Part shown: positions 11,601 to 26,600 of the stretch, piece by piece
Position numbering within the stretch: position 1 is the first letter of the stretch
Layout: each line of letters starts with the position of its first letter
Assembly: GCF_032854445.1 (NCBI RefSeq)
Contig: NC_088306.1
Coordinates: 14,689,386 to 14,753,385 of the forward strand
Length of the DNA: 64,000 bases
Reading direction: 5' to 3'
Source: Liolophura sinensis
Taxonomy: Eukaryota > Mollusca > Polyplacophora > Chitonida > Chitonidae
Translations under genes and position numbers: made by a program
Notes under the pieces: model-generated
What the model was told of the DNA's origin: nothing
Seen by the model: the letters and a program-made list of their open reading frames with translations, nothing else
Database searches by the model: none

Positions 11601-14600
11601 ATACTGCGCTTTCTTGTGCAGGGTGAGTCCATGCCACCAAGTGAAAGGTCATGCCGAAGACACCATACATAACACCCCACCCAATCACATTACACGGACA
11701 CCCGTCACCAGTTCTGTTTCCTTGTTTTAACCACTCTGTGCTGACTGCAAAGTGAGGCTGTAACAAGTACCATTGTGCTATGAGCCGACCAGGCTCTAAC
11801 GTTTATCACACCCCACATGTATTCCTCCGAAATGGTGCGCAAAAACCCTGACTGAGAACAACTGACAAGCCGACGGATTTCAGCGGCTTAGTGTGACCAT
11901 TTGACAATACTGTCATCCCTGCCCTTGGTTTAATCTCCACGCTGTTATCTTTTACCCTGAATATATGTGCGACCAATGTGAAAAAGTTCGACAGTAACCT
12001 GGCAAATATTGGTTTCCTCCACCCATAAAAAGGTCCCCTAACGTACATGTGAACAATTCTCGAGCATGGCCTAGCACAACAATCCAATCACAAATAAATC
12101 TACAAAGATGAAGTCTTGCTAACAATGCAAAACGTCAGACAACTCACCTTTAACCTGGCACCGACCGGAAGTCTACAGCTCCTGTTCTTACACCTGAAGG
12201 TCAAGGTCATGTTTTCCTGCGACATCACGCGCACCGCGATGTGCGGAGTGAGCGCGAAGCACACTGGCTGGAAAGGAGGTGCGTGAACGTGCGTTTCTGT
12301 GTCATTCCAGAACCACTTCCGTTTCTTCGCGCCTATCCGGTCCCAACTCAATACCCATGTATTCATCCATGAAAAGTCTTGAATCAGAGAGAAAAAACAC
12401 AAAAGAATCCTTAATTAAAACTAAAACTATACAAACATCAGGCAAAAGAAACGTGAAGTACCAAAATATCTAGTCACGGTGATTACCCTGAGAACGTTAT
12501 CAGTGTAACTCATGCAGAGGCATCAAAGAACAAGTCTCATGGAGATACTTATCTTTATGTACAATATACTAATATAATGGGACATTTTTTTTTTCTTTTT
12601 TTGTAATAATCACAATCAAATTATCCCCATGTTTCTGACCCATTGCTATATACACCAGGCAAATCTTGATTATAAGGGTCCATTTTCAAAATATACATTT
12701 TTCGATTGATGTCAAAATTAGACAAGAAATTTATTTAATTATTTATTTATTTGATTGGTGTTTTACGCCGTACTCAAGAATATTTCACTTATACGACGGC
12801 GGCCAGCATTATGGTGGGTGGAAACCGGGCAGAGCCCGGGGGAAACCCACGACCATCCCCATGTTGCGGGCAGACTTTCCCACGTACGACCGGAGAGGCA
12901 GCCAGCATGAGCTGGACTTGAACTCACAGCGACCGCATTGGTGAGAGACTCCTGGGTCATTACGCTGCGCTTGCGCGCTAACCTAGATGACAAATGATGA
13001 ACACTAATCATTTTATTCAGCTGTCGAGTTTTCAATTTCAATCAAAACACCAGCCAACACCGTTAAGTTCTTTGCCTTATGCAGGTACATATACATAGAA
13101 AAGGTTCCTGAAACCTTACCTTAGCTTTCCGTTGCCGTAACAACATGAGGCGTGGCCATTTGAGCCGAACACTCCCACGCATTTCGATACTTTATGAATC
13201 TCGCCAGGTTCTGGGGGCCCCCAGATCGTCTTCCAGTACCATAAAGGTATACTGTCCGGGCTCAGGGCACGAGACCACTATGGCAACGTTACCAGAGTGA
13301 TAACTGATCAAAGGTCAAGGTTTTTAAAAAGGTCAAGGTTGTATGCACTGTGGTTGTTCAGGCTGAAAGAGTAGGTAAGTAAAGATCGAATTTTTTCGAT
13401 CAGCAAAGGGCCTAATGGTACTGATGTGCCTTTAAATCATAACAAAAGAATGGGTAACCGTGCTTTTTCGCACGCCGTAAGGAAACAAAATGTTTATTTC
13501 ATTTCCATTTTAGCCTCATATAACGTCACATTATTTTAAAGGTAGCATCAGAAGTCTCATATGATCACGTCACATAAGACGAACGGTAGGGAGGCGCCCA
13601 AGACTTCAGCTATACCCATTAAATGGTGTTTAACAGCGGAAGTCTTTTGTGTCACTTCTGTTCTGAAGACTTCCATAACACGATTTCAAAAATTCAGTCT
13701 TGTTTTCTCCAGAAACTGGACTAGATCTCTTAACGGTGTAAATCTTGTGAAAGCTGGAAAGAATCCCAGCTTCCTCAACTCTGGTTCTATCTAGCATGGT
13801 TTGCGATGTTTTATGGAGTTGCAGCATTTTTACCTGTAAATCCTTCCGATACATTGTTACAATGAATCCATCAACCAATCATTACAATATTTGAAAGGAT
13901 ACAAAACGTTTCCGGATCCGTCGGGGAAGATGGTGAGGTATGGCGTGCCATCATCATAAAACTTCTGTATTAATTCCCTCTTCCGGTTCTGAAACAGAGG
14001 TGTAAGATCTCTTCACATCGCGTAATTGCGACACAAATATAGGATGTAAACATTCACATATGAAACATAAAAATGTAAACACATAATATTTCATTTATTA
14101 AGGGGAAATATAGTTTACGATGACTGCCCATGTGGAAATATGTACAAGAGAATAGGCTGAGATACACGTAAAAATATTTATTTATCTATATCATTGGCGT
14201 CGTGAAAATTTCGTCCACCACAATCTTATTTAGCCAAATTCTAACAGTTCTAGTTACCTTAGCAATCTTCATTAGCAATTAGATAGGTTTGTTTGGATTG
14301 TAAGGTGGGATGATATATACTAGTCGAGAACGGAATGTAGTAGTACTAAATGCACTATTTTCTTACCTACTAAGTAAAAATGTACTTTTGTGGGACGATT
14401 TTTAAAGGAATTAAGTCAACTGCCACAGACCAAATGCCAGAAGTATGACTTGTCAGGGTTGATAGGCCGATTGCGGATGTCTCACGTTGGTGAGTGCGAG
14501 TGATTGGAATACTAAATGCGGTGTATCATACAACAGGGGTTTGATAACAGCAGATCAAATGTCCTAAGTACTTCCACGTGTATACACGTGTAAAATAACT

Positions 14601-17600
14601 TAAAAGAAAAGACAATAAATAATCCAACCCGTGTTCTTCAGGACGCAGGGAGAAAATGAATCTAAACGTTCACAGATATTTTCTTCTGACGTGACAGGTA
14701 CCTCTATAAATCAACTTCTAATTAGAAATTCTTGAAAGGAAACGCGATGTTAAAGAAATCGGAAACGCGATGTCGGGTCACTCGTATCCTACGAAGATAC
14801 GGTCGAATGGCAAAACAGGGTTCGGGTAACGTAGACGGGGACAGACCGGTCCTTCGATCAAAATAACTGGATTCAACTGATAATATGATGGCGCTCTCAC
14901 GGTGCATGGTTTTGCTGGCTTTGACATCTCGGCGTGCGACATCACAAAAACAAAAAATTGTGCATTTTAAACTGTGGAACATTTTACGGATGCATATTTA
15001 CATTTGGTCACACGTTGTCTTTTCTTACAAAATGAAGGCTGACATTACAAATTTCTTACCTTGTTGAGTGCGGCAAATGCCGGATCTAGGGGCTCTGGGA
15101 TAAAAATGTCTTCTACCTCATCCTGCAACAAGGGACTAGGGGGACGGACGGTCCAGCCCTCCTCCAAACACCGCTGAGAGGAGAGCTGGTAGTTGATGGT
15201 TTTCATCTGACGGGCAACTGTGCAAGTGAACAAAAAAGAATATCAGCAATGCAAGAGAACCACTATAGCATGTACTGTACACAAGAACCTCTCAAGAACG
15301 TGACAATGAGAAACCCATATACATAAGCTATCTTTATCTAGAACAAACTCTGCAACAGAATTAACGGAAGCCTTGGGAACATACATTATTATAATAAGAA
15401 AAAGCAACAAAAAAGCTATGAAACCATTAAAAAGCATGCAATGTGTAACGGATTAATCACATTAACTGTAGACTACTTGCATAAATTATGTCTTCTTAAA
15501 AGAAAATAAGACTTATTACTATCAGGTGAAAGGAATTTTTCTTGACTTTTTTTTGGGGGGGGGGGGAGGCGACGAGGATTGTTAATAACACTTATTAAAG
15601 TGTCCACGGAAAATCCGGTTTCCAGTAAAATTCCTTCTTGAATACATACTGGAAATGGACTCGTGGCCGTACTTTCACAAATATACTCATCTCATCAAAT
15701 CATAGTTTTCCCGACTTACAACTCGAAAAATACATAAAACAATCACTACTAGAGAATGGACACTTTAAAGGTGTCTGCACAAAGCGAGGAGATTTTGCAA
15801 AGCATGGGAATGAACTAGAAACCAACAAAGAATGTGAATGTTCTATTATAGCAAATAAAACACAATTAATTTTTAAAAAGTCACCAGAAAATTATACACA
15901 TTGAAATCAGGCAGATTTGCCAAACCCACTTTCTCACTGCATTTGTGAAGCACGGTAGCTGCATAAACCAATGTTAACCTTGCACCTATCATCATTAAGT
16001 TAAACCTTTTTAATGTATACATATGAACAATAAATCAGCAATAAAACATAAGTTTTGACAACTTATATGTCAATTGTCCATCCCAAATTCCGCAGAGCAA
16101 TAGACAGCATAATGCAAAACAGCATTTTTTAAGCTGTAAATAATTCCATGACATGTTTAGTACAATTAAGCCATTAAAACATACATGCATGTACGCTCAC
16201 TTCTCCCATACCGTACCAATTAGTATAAATACATGAACACAAATGCACACAAGTGCTAAAACGTATGTCAGAAATGTAGGTAGGCAGTTTTAAAAGCATG
16301 GGTCACGCACTGAAAGAAATCATAACAATTCATTGTACACCTGTCAATAGTTATTCAAGCCACTCAAAACAAAAATGACAACACATGGAACCTTTTCGTG
16401 AAGTCTTTCTTTCTGTTTGAAGTCCTGCAAGGAATATCTGATACATGTATGTAACTACCCTAAATTCTCTACAAATTTAGCTAGAGTATACAACTTTTGA
16501 TGAAAACTGAAAACTATCTGATAACATTTTGAAGATCAATATCCTTTGGTCAAATGGGCGCTCGTGGACTCTTTAACTGAAATCATGAAATAATCCTTAT
16601 GTCAACACATGAACCATACAGGTGGTCGAATTTACTGCGAATTTAGTTTGCAGGACATTGGTGATTTCTACTTTCGTAACTTTGTAAAGTATTGGAGACG
16701 AGTCTGAAAACTCTTGATTCTCCCTAATGTCACTAACGTTCCCACAATTCTTTAGCAGCGTCAAACGACACCAATAACTGCCTTGCAACAATCGCTAATG
16801 TCCAAAGGCATACTTGCATAAATAGTCTGTCCCAATTCAACTACAGCACATTTCCATTTTCGCAATTTTTAGCCAAAGATTTTCACTTTGGGACGCGGTT
16901 CTCAATAATTTCGTGAGAAAGTCTTTGTTATTTCGCGACAACTTCACTGGCCTCTGTACGAATTCTACAGGTCTATTCTAAAACAAAAAAATTCTCTCTC
17001 GTTTCTCGATCCTTGATGAATACCCTTTGTCTGACAGTCAGTGCCAAAGATCAAGAGGCACATAACAGTCATGGTTTCATTACCGTGGATCATTTCTGTA
17101 ATGTCTATATAATACTTCCATGGGTGCCACGATATGATAGCTGTTAGTGAAGTCACACACCTGAATATTACGCCATATGATTACCAATAATTAACGTTGG
17201 AAACAGGTAATCAATTCGTCAGCGTATGTATACCTATGTTACATGAAAGGAACACCCAATTCCACGCCATATTATGCTATAAATACAGTTCTTTTCATGC
17301 ATTATACCATCACGATCATGAGTCGGAATAAGTCTTTTCTTGGGAATCAATACTGAAAGAAAGAAAATCCTCATCAGTCAAAGCTGCTTCAGGCAATATA
17401 TACCTTACATCCCATTATTATGATACAGATATCTTATTTACATGTTGTATTTATTTATTGGGTTGGTGTTTTACCCCGTACAAATACAAACGTAGAACAT
17501 TTCACTTATACGGCAGCCACCACAATTATGGTAGGAGGAAACTGGGCAGAGCCCAGGGGAAATCCACGGCAATCCGCAGGTTACTGGAAGACCGTCCCAC

Positions 17601-20600
17601 GTACGGCCGGAGAGGAAGCCAGCATGGTTCATGTTGTAAGATTGCTGTGTCAAACGATGCATTGTTATTCACATACATGAACTTATTTCTTCAACAATTT
17701 TAACCACTGGAAAAGCAAAAAAAACCGTCTTACATTAATCACAGAGCTAAGTACACTCATTAACCGAGGTTCTTTAAAGCAACAGCACCATTGCACTATA
17801 GAACTGTCATTATAGACTTCAAATAAATAGGTGTGCGCAGACAGTGAGTACAGTACAAAATGGCCTCTGTATAACGTAACATATGAGCGTTCTCACGCCG
17901 AAAGTGATCATAAAGATCTCTCAATGATCGACGAAGAAAAACACTCATTGAAATTAAAAACCTTCACTTGAGCTTGTCAAAGAACTGTCTGTCGTCTTTT
18001 TCTTCATAGCTGAAAGAAGACAGAAACGGAATTCTATCCAGATTCAATTCAAAGAAGATCAATACAACACCACCAAAGTAAAAGAACTGTAAATTCAACC
18101 AAATAAGCACTCGTATGAGGGATGATTGCAGATACACGGGCAGTATCGCAAACAACAATAAAGTATGTGTATGAAGAAAGACTCTGCCACTAATGATTAG
18201 GTCTACATATCAAAGGCCGAGCCTTTCTTGTGACCTATAGAACTGAACCAGTTTGACAATTAACAGTTCACCCGTAATCAGGCAATTCCAATATTGTTTT
18301 TTAACCACATACATATGTTTTTCCACATCTACATAAATGGAACATTCATCATTACCTTTCCGAAAAGTATATAACCCAAGCTTTTTTAATTTTCCCAACT
18401 TGTTAAAATTCATCCCATACATCAACAAGTGATAAATTCCGTCCGATGTACATCGAAAATTTCGGTTGAATTAACGCAGTATACAATTCCATGACTGAAC
18501 GTTTAATATTTGACAGAAGCAAACAAACCTTTCACAACTCCCTCCAACGTCAGCTTCTTCTCTAGTTTAATAGTCGTTACACTATCTAAATCTACGAAGA
18601 ATACAAATACACATACACGAACACAGGATAAAAAACTTATACAATTCAGCTGGTTTAAGTATTTCAGTATTCACAGATGTAAACGATTGTAAAGCCTTCA
18701 AATTTGCCCTTAAAACTATCAAAGCTATTGTCATTGTCTATGTCTAAGACACGTTTTTCTCTGGAACAAAACATTTTTCTAAAATCTTTAGACCTATAAT
18801 GGCAAATTCATTAATGCTCATGCATTCATCTTTATGATTTATAAAAACATCAAAATGTCTACACATGATGTTTCCACGCATGTTCTATGAAGATTCAACA
18901 AGTTGATATCCATACATCAAATAACATGCGGATGAAAGTACAAAAAACCATTAAGACGGAAAGTGTCAGAAGTTAATCGATTATACTATATGCGCCGAGA
19001 ACTTTTCACGAATTATTGTTGTGTAAGAGACTTATTTAAGTAAATGTCTTTTGATACTGGCCTAATTACAAATTGCAAATGCGAGGAGCCGGTTTCATGA
19101 AGCTCACTTAACTAAGTTTGCCCCTGACTACCATGACTACGTATGTTGCAGAGATATAAAGTGCACTTAGCTAAGGGCTACTTGGCACTAAGTATGCTTC
19201 ATGAAACCGGCCCATGGGCCATATTTAAAATCTGTTATAAAATTAAACGACGTTGGTCGAATGAACCCATAAGCTTAGAGGTTAGCAACGCATCGTACGT
19301 TCTACGTGTAGCTCTGACAACCATTAGATTCCAGGTAAAATTTAAAGCGGTATTTGTTAGTTCCATTCCACATAACCAAACAATAACACCAAAGTGGGTT
19401 AACAGTTTCAAGATCATTTCATGATCATAAAAAGCCTGATTTTAATTTAAATGGACGATATTTAAAAGTGTGATAATGTTACAGAATGTCAGGTTTTCGC
19501 ATTCAAGAATCTTTACTGTTTTTTGGGGGAAGTGGACAGGTGAGGCTCACAATTAACTGACGTGCATATTTAATCTTGATGCGCGTCATTTGCTACTATT
19601 TGGGCATTTACATGAACAGTTCCAACAAGTCGGACTTTCATCGATTAGTTGTGATTATTTGCCATCCAACTATCATCTTACATGTCGTCGCTGTTCTTGT
19701 TTCACTCTCTATGCCGCAGTCTTTTACATAGTGTTCCTACATAAAGCACGATTCTGCCGGTGGGCTAAACCTCCCAGAGGCATTTTTCAGGAGTACTTCT
19801 AGGCGAGTAACGTTTAAAATAATTCCCTTAACATCACTCCGTTGTGTCTGTTTTTACCTAATTCTGCATAAGCCACAATGTCAGTTTAGTACTATTAAAG
19901 CATATAAGAATATATAGAATTATACAGAATAAGGCGGTAAATGAGTTAAACTGACAATCCGGATTCCATATCGTTTATGTGTGACGATTTTACAAATCAT
20001 CACACTCTAGCCTTCTGAACGCTTCACGGTACATGTACATGCGTGTGGAAACGAAGCAGCTAAAACGGTTTATCGGTGACACATCTACAATGTATCTTCA
20101 GCTTTTTGGCTCCCTTATTGGCTTCTACCAAAACATGTATTCGAAGGATGATCTAGCGCTATTTTTATGTCTTTCAAAACATTCACGTGCGCTGTGCTAT
20201 CACAACAATATCTATGCATATATTAATAGAATAGGTTCACTATCAATCCCCATATAACCTTCATGCCAGTTAAGATACATGTATCAGGGTTACAGTAAAA
20301 AAAACAACAAAAAACGTGGTGCTCCAAAAAATAAGACAAAGCGAAATACATTGTATCGTCCTAATAAGAGCTAAATAAATTTTCACACCAAAAAAAAAAA
20401 AAAAAAAAAACACAGCCACACAAAGACACGCGCAAACAAAAGCAATGTAGCTGGTTAGACGCCCAAACAAAACTGTACCACTATCTTTGGAGGAGGACGA
20501 CATCGAGGCTAGCAAATTCGCATGCGATGTCATTTTATGGGGTTTCCTCACATGGGGCCCCACTTCGAGGTGGCGTTGTTTCTCTGTCACGTGATCTGGT

Positions 20601-23600
20601 TGACGATCGTCTGCCACAAAGATTTGTTCCAAATCTTGATCTGTTTTTATTGTTTAAAAACATGTAATTAAACTGCAGCTATTATTTGACACTACAATAT
20701 AATCAGACACGTACATTATCTAAACCTTGCATTATCATGAAACATAATCATGTAAAACACTTGCCCCCCCCCCCCCCCCCCAATACATGTGTTTTGTACT
20801 GTACCTCCATGTGATTGCTATCACATCATACATGCGAAACCACACAACCATGTATGAAAACCTCTCGCAGCTTAATGCAGATTTTGATTATTTATTTATT
20901 TATTTATTTGATTGGTGTATTACGCCGTACTCAAGAATATTTCACTTATACGACGGCGGCCAGCATTATGGTGGGATGAAACCTGGCAGAGCCCTAGGGA
21001 AACCCACGACCATCCGCAGGTTGCTGAAGAGACCTTCCCACGTACGGCCGGAAAGGAAGCCAGCATGAGCTGTACTTGAAATTACGCTGCGCTAGCGCGC
21101 TAACCAACTGAGCCACGAAGGCCCCTTCCAGGTTTAGATTAGGTAGCACAGCTGCGAAAGAGCTCACCTGTAGAAGACACATGAATGCAAAACTTCAGCT
21201 CAATACATACAGAACTAAAGTTTGAGAAATTTGTGGTACATAATATGCACTCAAAGCATCAACGATAAAACATCCCCTTGTGCCATAGTGCTTTTTACCT
21301 GCATGTATGCAAAACCTTAGCTCAATACATACAGCAATTTTTGAGATCCCATCCCTAACATGTGCTTTAACATTGATTCTAATCCACAATACACTGAGTC
21401 ATGAATTTTGTAATATACAGTAATTAGTATGCTCACAAAGCATTAATTCCTCTCATGTTATTGTGCGCTATATATTAGCAAAATCTGAGATCAATACTGC
21501 GCATGCAGTACTTTTTATACACCATCTCTAACATTCATTTCCAATTGTTATCCCTGTTACTGGATTCCGAAGGTGACGCTCGTTCTGTAACATAATCTAT
21601 GCCCATACCTTGCACAGCCAAGCCAAAAACTGCACATATGAATTCACACATAAAGAATTTAATATCTCCTGCTATGCTTTTTTAAAAAGTAAAAACAAAA
21701 TATACATCTGTGTCGATCCCATCAGCCAATGGGAAAGAATCACTTTAAAAAATTCCAGGATTTGGATCCATATCAAAAATGCAATGTATTGGTAATTAAC
21801 CCAAACCCAAAACTCCATCAAAATCCTTGTATAACTTTTTCAGTACAGTTGCTGTCATACAGAGAGAGACAGACAAACAAACAAACACACCCAGGTAAAA
21901 ACATCACCTTCATGGGAGCCGTAATAAGTCTGAACACACTACAAAACAGACCCTTTTACTTAAAGTGGAATGAACAGAAAACGCTGAAGAACAAATTCAT
22001 AATGATATACAGTCTCAAGAAAACAGCTTCTGTGCATCTCTCAGTACACACATCATCTTACATAGGTTAAATACAAGGCACCGCAAACATACACGTGGAA
22101 TGAACAGAAAACCTTAAAGAACAAATTCACAATGATGTACAGAATCAAAACAACAGCTTTTGTGCATATATCAGTAAAACACATCATCATACACAGGTTA
22201 AATACAGCAAGACACCGCAAACATAGGTGTACATATGTATACATACAACTACCTGAACTTCACACACATGGTTATATATGCAAACAGACCAAATTCAGTA
22301 AATGATCTCAAACAAAAGTGACTTTCTTGTTAAAAATGAATTCTGTTATTTCAAATTTAAACAAAGGTGCTTAGTGATACAGCCAGTGGTTGTATGTGTA
22401 TCTTATGCAATGTGTATAAGGTTGTATGTGTATCCTATGCAATGTGTATAAGGTTGTATGTGTATCTTATGCAAACTTCATTTCTCAACTTGTGAGGGCT
22501 TCCTATGGGATATAAAAACAGTTAACTGAAAATTCCTTTTTATTTCAAGTTCAAACAAAGGCAAATCCTTTGAAAGCTCAAGTTCCAAGTGTGAAGATTT
22601 ACAATTTCTGAAAAATATGTGAAATTTGTGCTGCAGTTGTGCATTGTACAAGATATCAATCCAGGAGACTTGACCTTAAATGTACCTGTGGTGACATGTA
22701 AACACATGTCAGTGTTTGCACAATCTACCTGACCACAGGTTGCTCCATTTTATCTTCAAATGAGGCCACTAGGTAAATTTATATTATCAACAAGTAAATA
22801 CCATAAAGAACAGCTGGTCTCATTTAAGTGATTGTGGACTTGTACTGAATGCAAAACAAGTTGTGGACTTTTGATCAAAGAGCAATCATTCAAAAACAGT
22901 AACTGATTTTGGCCCCGGAATTATAAATTATATTGCAGAGTAGATTTTGTAAATTTGGATTTTGGACACTGAGCCATAATACTGTCTCGTGGAGTTTGTA
23001 AAGTTAGATTATGTACATTGAATTAAAAAATAATGTAGCTGATTTTGCAAATTTAAGACTTTTTTTTCACAATAAACTATAAGGCTGTCTTGTGGAGTTT
23101 GAAAATTTTGTTTTTATTTATCGCCAGCATCCACTGTGTTTCAAATTTCGGACTCTAACCCGAAATAGTTTTGCCTGCTGTTATTTAACTACATGGTATC
23201 TACGAACCTTGCAAAGGGAGTTTTTTTTTTCATGCCCTTCACAATTTCTGTACTGGAATCTTGGATAAAAGTGTATTTGACTGTGTTTTTGTATTTCTGT
23301 GCAGAACAGGACATGGTTATACTAATTAGTACACACACTGTACTGTGCAAGTGGTTACTGGAACACCTTGTTCCATTTACCAGATTATCACAACTTACAT
23401 GGCTAGCTCAAACATACAAATCCACTATTCCAGTGTAATTGCAACAATGTGCTTTGGGGTTAGATTTCCCATCCACAGTGAACTGGTGTAAATGACACAT
23501 GCACAACACATAAATGGAATAAAAGCCCCTGGGACACAGGGCAGTGTTAACTATACCAGTTCTGTCACGAATGCTGGTGGACAATGGTGCAGGAGCTTTG

Positions 23601-26600
23601 TCAGGGACATCAAGACCTTGATCTGAGGACAGAATTTGGTACATTTACATGACCTGCCTGATGATAACAAAGACATTTACAGGACCTGCCTGATGATAGC
23701 ACAGACATTTAGAAGATCTGTTAGATGATAACACAGACATTTACAGGACCTGTCTGATGACAGCACAGACATTTAGAAGATCTGTCAGATGATAATGTCA
23801 CAGACATTTACAGGGCCTGTCTGATGACAGCACAGACATTTAGAAGACCTGCCCTATGATAGCACAGACATTTAGAGGACCTGCCCGATTATAGCACAGA
23901 CATTTACATAACCTGCCCGATGACAGCAAAGACATTTACAGGACCTGCTCGATGATAACACAGACATTTACAGGACCTGCCCGATGATAGCACAGACATT
24001 TAGAAGATCTGTCAGATGGTAACACAGACATTTACATGACCTGTCTGATGACAGCACAGACATTTAGAAGACCTGTCAGATGATAACAGACATTTACATG
24101 ACCTGCCTGATGATAACACAGACATTTACATGACCTGCCTGATGATAACACAGACATTTAGAAGATCTGTCAGATGGTAGCACAGACATTTACAGGACCT
24201 GTCTGATGACAGCACAGACATTTAGAAGATCTGTCAGATGATAATGTCACAGACATTTACAGGGCCTGTCTGATGACAGCACAGACATTTAGAAGACCTG
24301 CCCTATGATAGCACAGACATTTAGAGGACCTGCCCGATTATAGCACAGACATTTACATAACCTGCCCGATGACAGCAAAGACATTTACAGGACCTGCTCG
24401 ATGATAACACAGACATTTACAGGACCTGCCCGATGATAGCACAGACATTTAGAAGATCTGTCAGATGGTAACACAGACATTTACATGACCTGTCTGATGA
24501 CAGCACAGACATTTAGAAGACCTGTCAGATGATAACAGACATTTACATGACCTGCCTGATGATAACACAGACATTTACATGACCTGCCTGATGATAACAC
24601 AGACATTTAGAAGATCTGTCAGATTGTAGCACAGACATTTACAGGACCTGTCTGATGACAGCACAGACATTTAGAAGACCTGTCAGATGATAACACAGAC
24701 ATTTACATGACCTGCCTGATGACAGCAAAGACATTTAGAAGACCTGCCCTATGATAGCACAGACATTTAGAAGACATGCCCCATGACGGCACAGACATTT
24801 AGAGGACCTGCCCAATGAAAGCACAGACATTTACAGGACCTGCCTGATGCCAGCACAGACATTTACAGGATCTGTCAGATGATAACACAGGCATTTACAT
24901 GGCCTGTCTGATGATAACACTGGCATTTACAGGGGCTGTCTGATGAAAACATGGACATTTACAGGACCTGCCTGATGCCAGCACAGACATTTACAGGACC
25001 TGCCTGATGATAGCACAGACATTCAAAGTTGCTGTCTTTACATGATCATGAATCAAGGGATAGCATACTGACAAACACAATTACCATAAGCTATACATAA
25101 CCATAAGTTGGCCAAACCATATCAACTTGTAAATACCAATTAAGATGGTGAATGGTGTTTAATGCTGTGGTCAATAATTATTAACTTATATGATGTCATG
25201 TTTTATGTGACACAAATTTGCACGTGGATGTCATATTGGTGGAAAACACCCATGGGCTCTGATGGACTTCATGGAAGACCACCTGAAGAGCCAGAGCAGT
25301 GGTGTTTTAGGGAATCTCTTGGAATCCCTGTCCAAATCTGTGGTTGAGCCAACACATCACGCATCGTAGTGACTGAGAGACGGGTATCTTTAATAACTGC
25401 TCAGCCATGACGCACTCCTATTATAATATTACAAAAGGTTCTACATGTACAGGTTCACACTTTACTAAATAACACAAATGCTTATATTCAATTTGTACTT
25501 GTTTTGAAAAATGGGTTGTATATGTTTCAAAACTCTTTAGTTTGAAGATATATGTGTTTCACCATTAAACACCATTCATATAATTATCATGGCCATATGA
25601 TTTCAGCTCACATAAACATACTAACACAATGTAAAACTAATACAATCACGATGTATACCTACCAAAGAATGCATAATCTATGTCAAACTGTTCGTATAAC
25701 AGTAAACAGACCCACGATGATACATCACAGCACGATGATACACCACAGCACAATGATACATCACAGCACGATGATACACCACAGCATGATGATACATCAC
25801 AGCACAATGATCCACCACGGCACAATGATACATCGCAGCCTGATGATACATCGCAGCCGGATGATACCTCACAGCCCGATGATACCTCACAGCCCGATGA
25901 TACCTCACAGCACGATCATACATCACGGCATGATACACCACAGCACAATGATACATCCCAGCCTAATGACACATCGCAGCACGTTGATACATCACAGCAC
26001 GATGATACACCACAGCATGATGATACATCACAGCACAATGATCCACCACGGCCTGATGATACATCGCAGCCGGATGATACCTCACAGCCCGATGATACCT
26101 CACAGCACGATGATACCTCACAGCACGATCATACATCACGGCATGATACACCACAGCACAATGATCCACCACAGCATGATGATACACCACAGTACAGTGA
26201 TACATCATAACCAGATGATACATCACAATGCGATGATACCCCACAGCACGATGATACACCACAGCATGATAATGCTCCCCACAACATAACCATCTTTGTA
26301 CACACTAACAAGACCAAACATTGTACACATACACATAAATTACACATCATGCGCACAGCTACATGTATAATACATGGACTGTGTATATGACACAATACTT
26401 GTGTGACCTGTGTATACTGACAGGCTATGAGAACCAGACAAACTCGGGGCTTCATTTGGCACATCTTCTGGACATTCAACATTTTTACACAGAGTAGTAA
26501 AAGGATGATCTGTGGCACATTCAGGTTATAGACACTTATACTCAGGTGTCAGTGTACAAAAGTTTGACAGTAACAGTAAAATAACCAAGTACTGAAACCA

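Noticed and set aside
23640-25035. Regular 32-bp repeats as a CRISPR array
   Set aside because: There are no unique spacers; the units are contiguous. The context is plainly eukaryotic.
25552-26289. 245-codon plus-strand open frame rich in MIHHS
   Set aside because: It is a by-product of the 18-bp minisatellite; the opposite strand is just as open, and there is no promoter or homologue.
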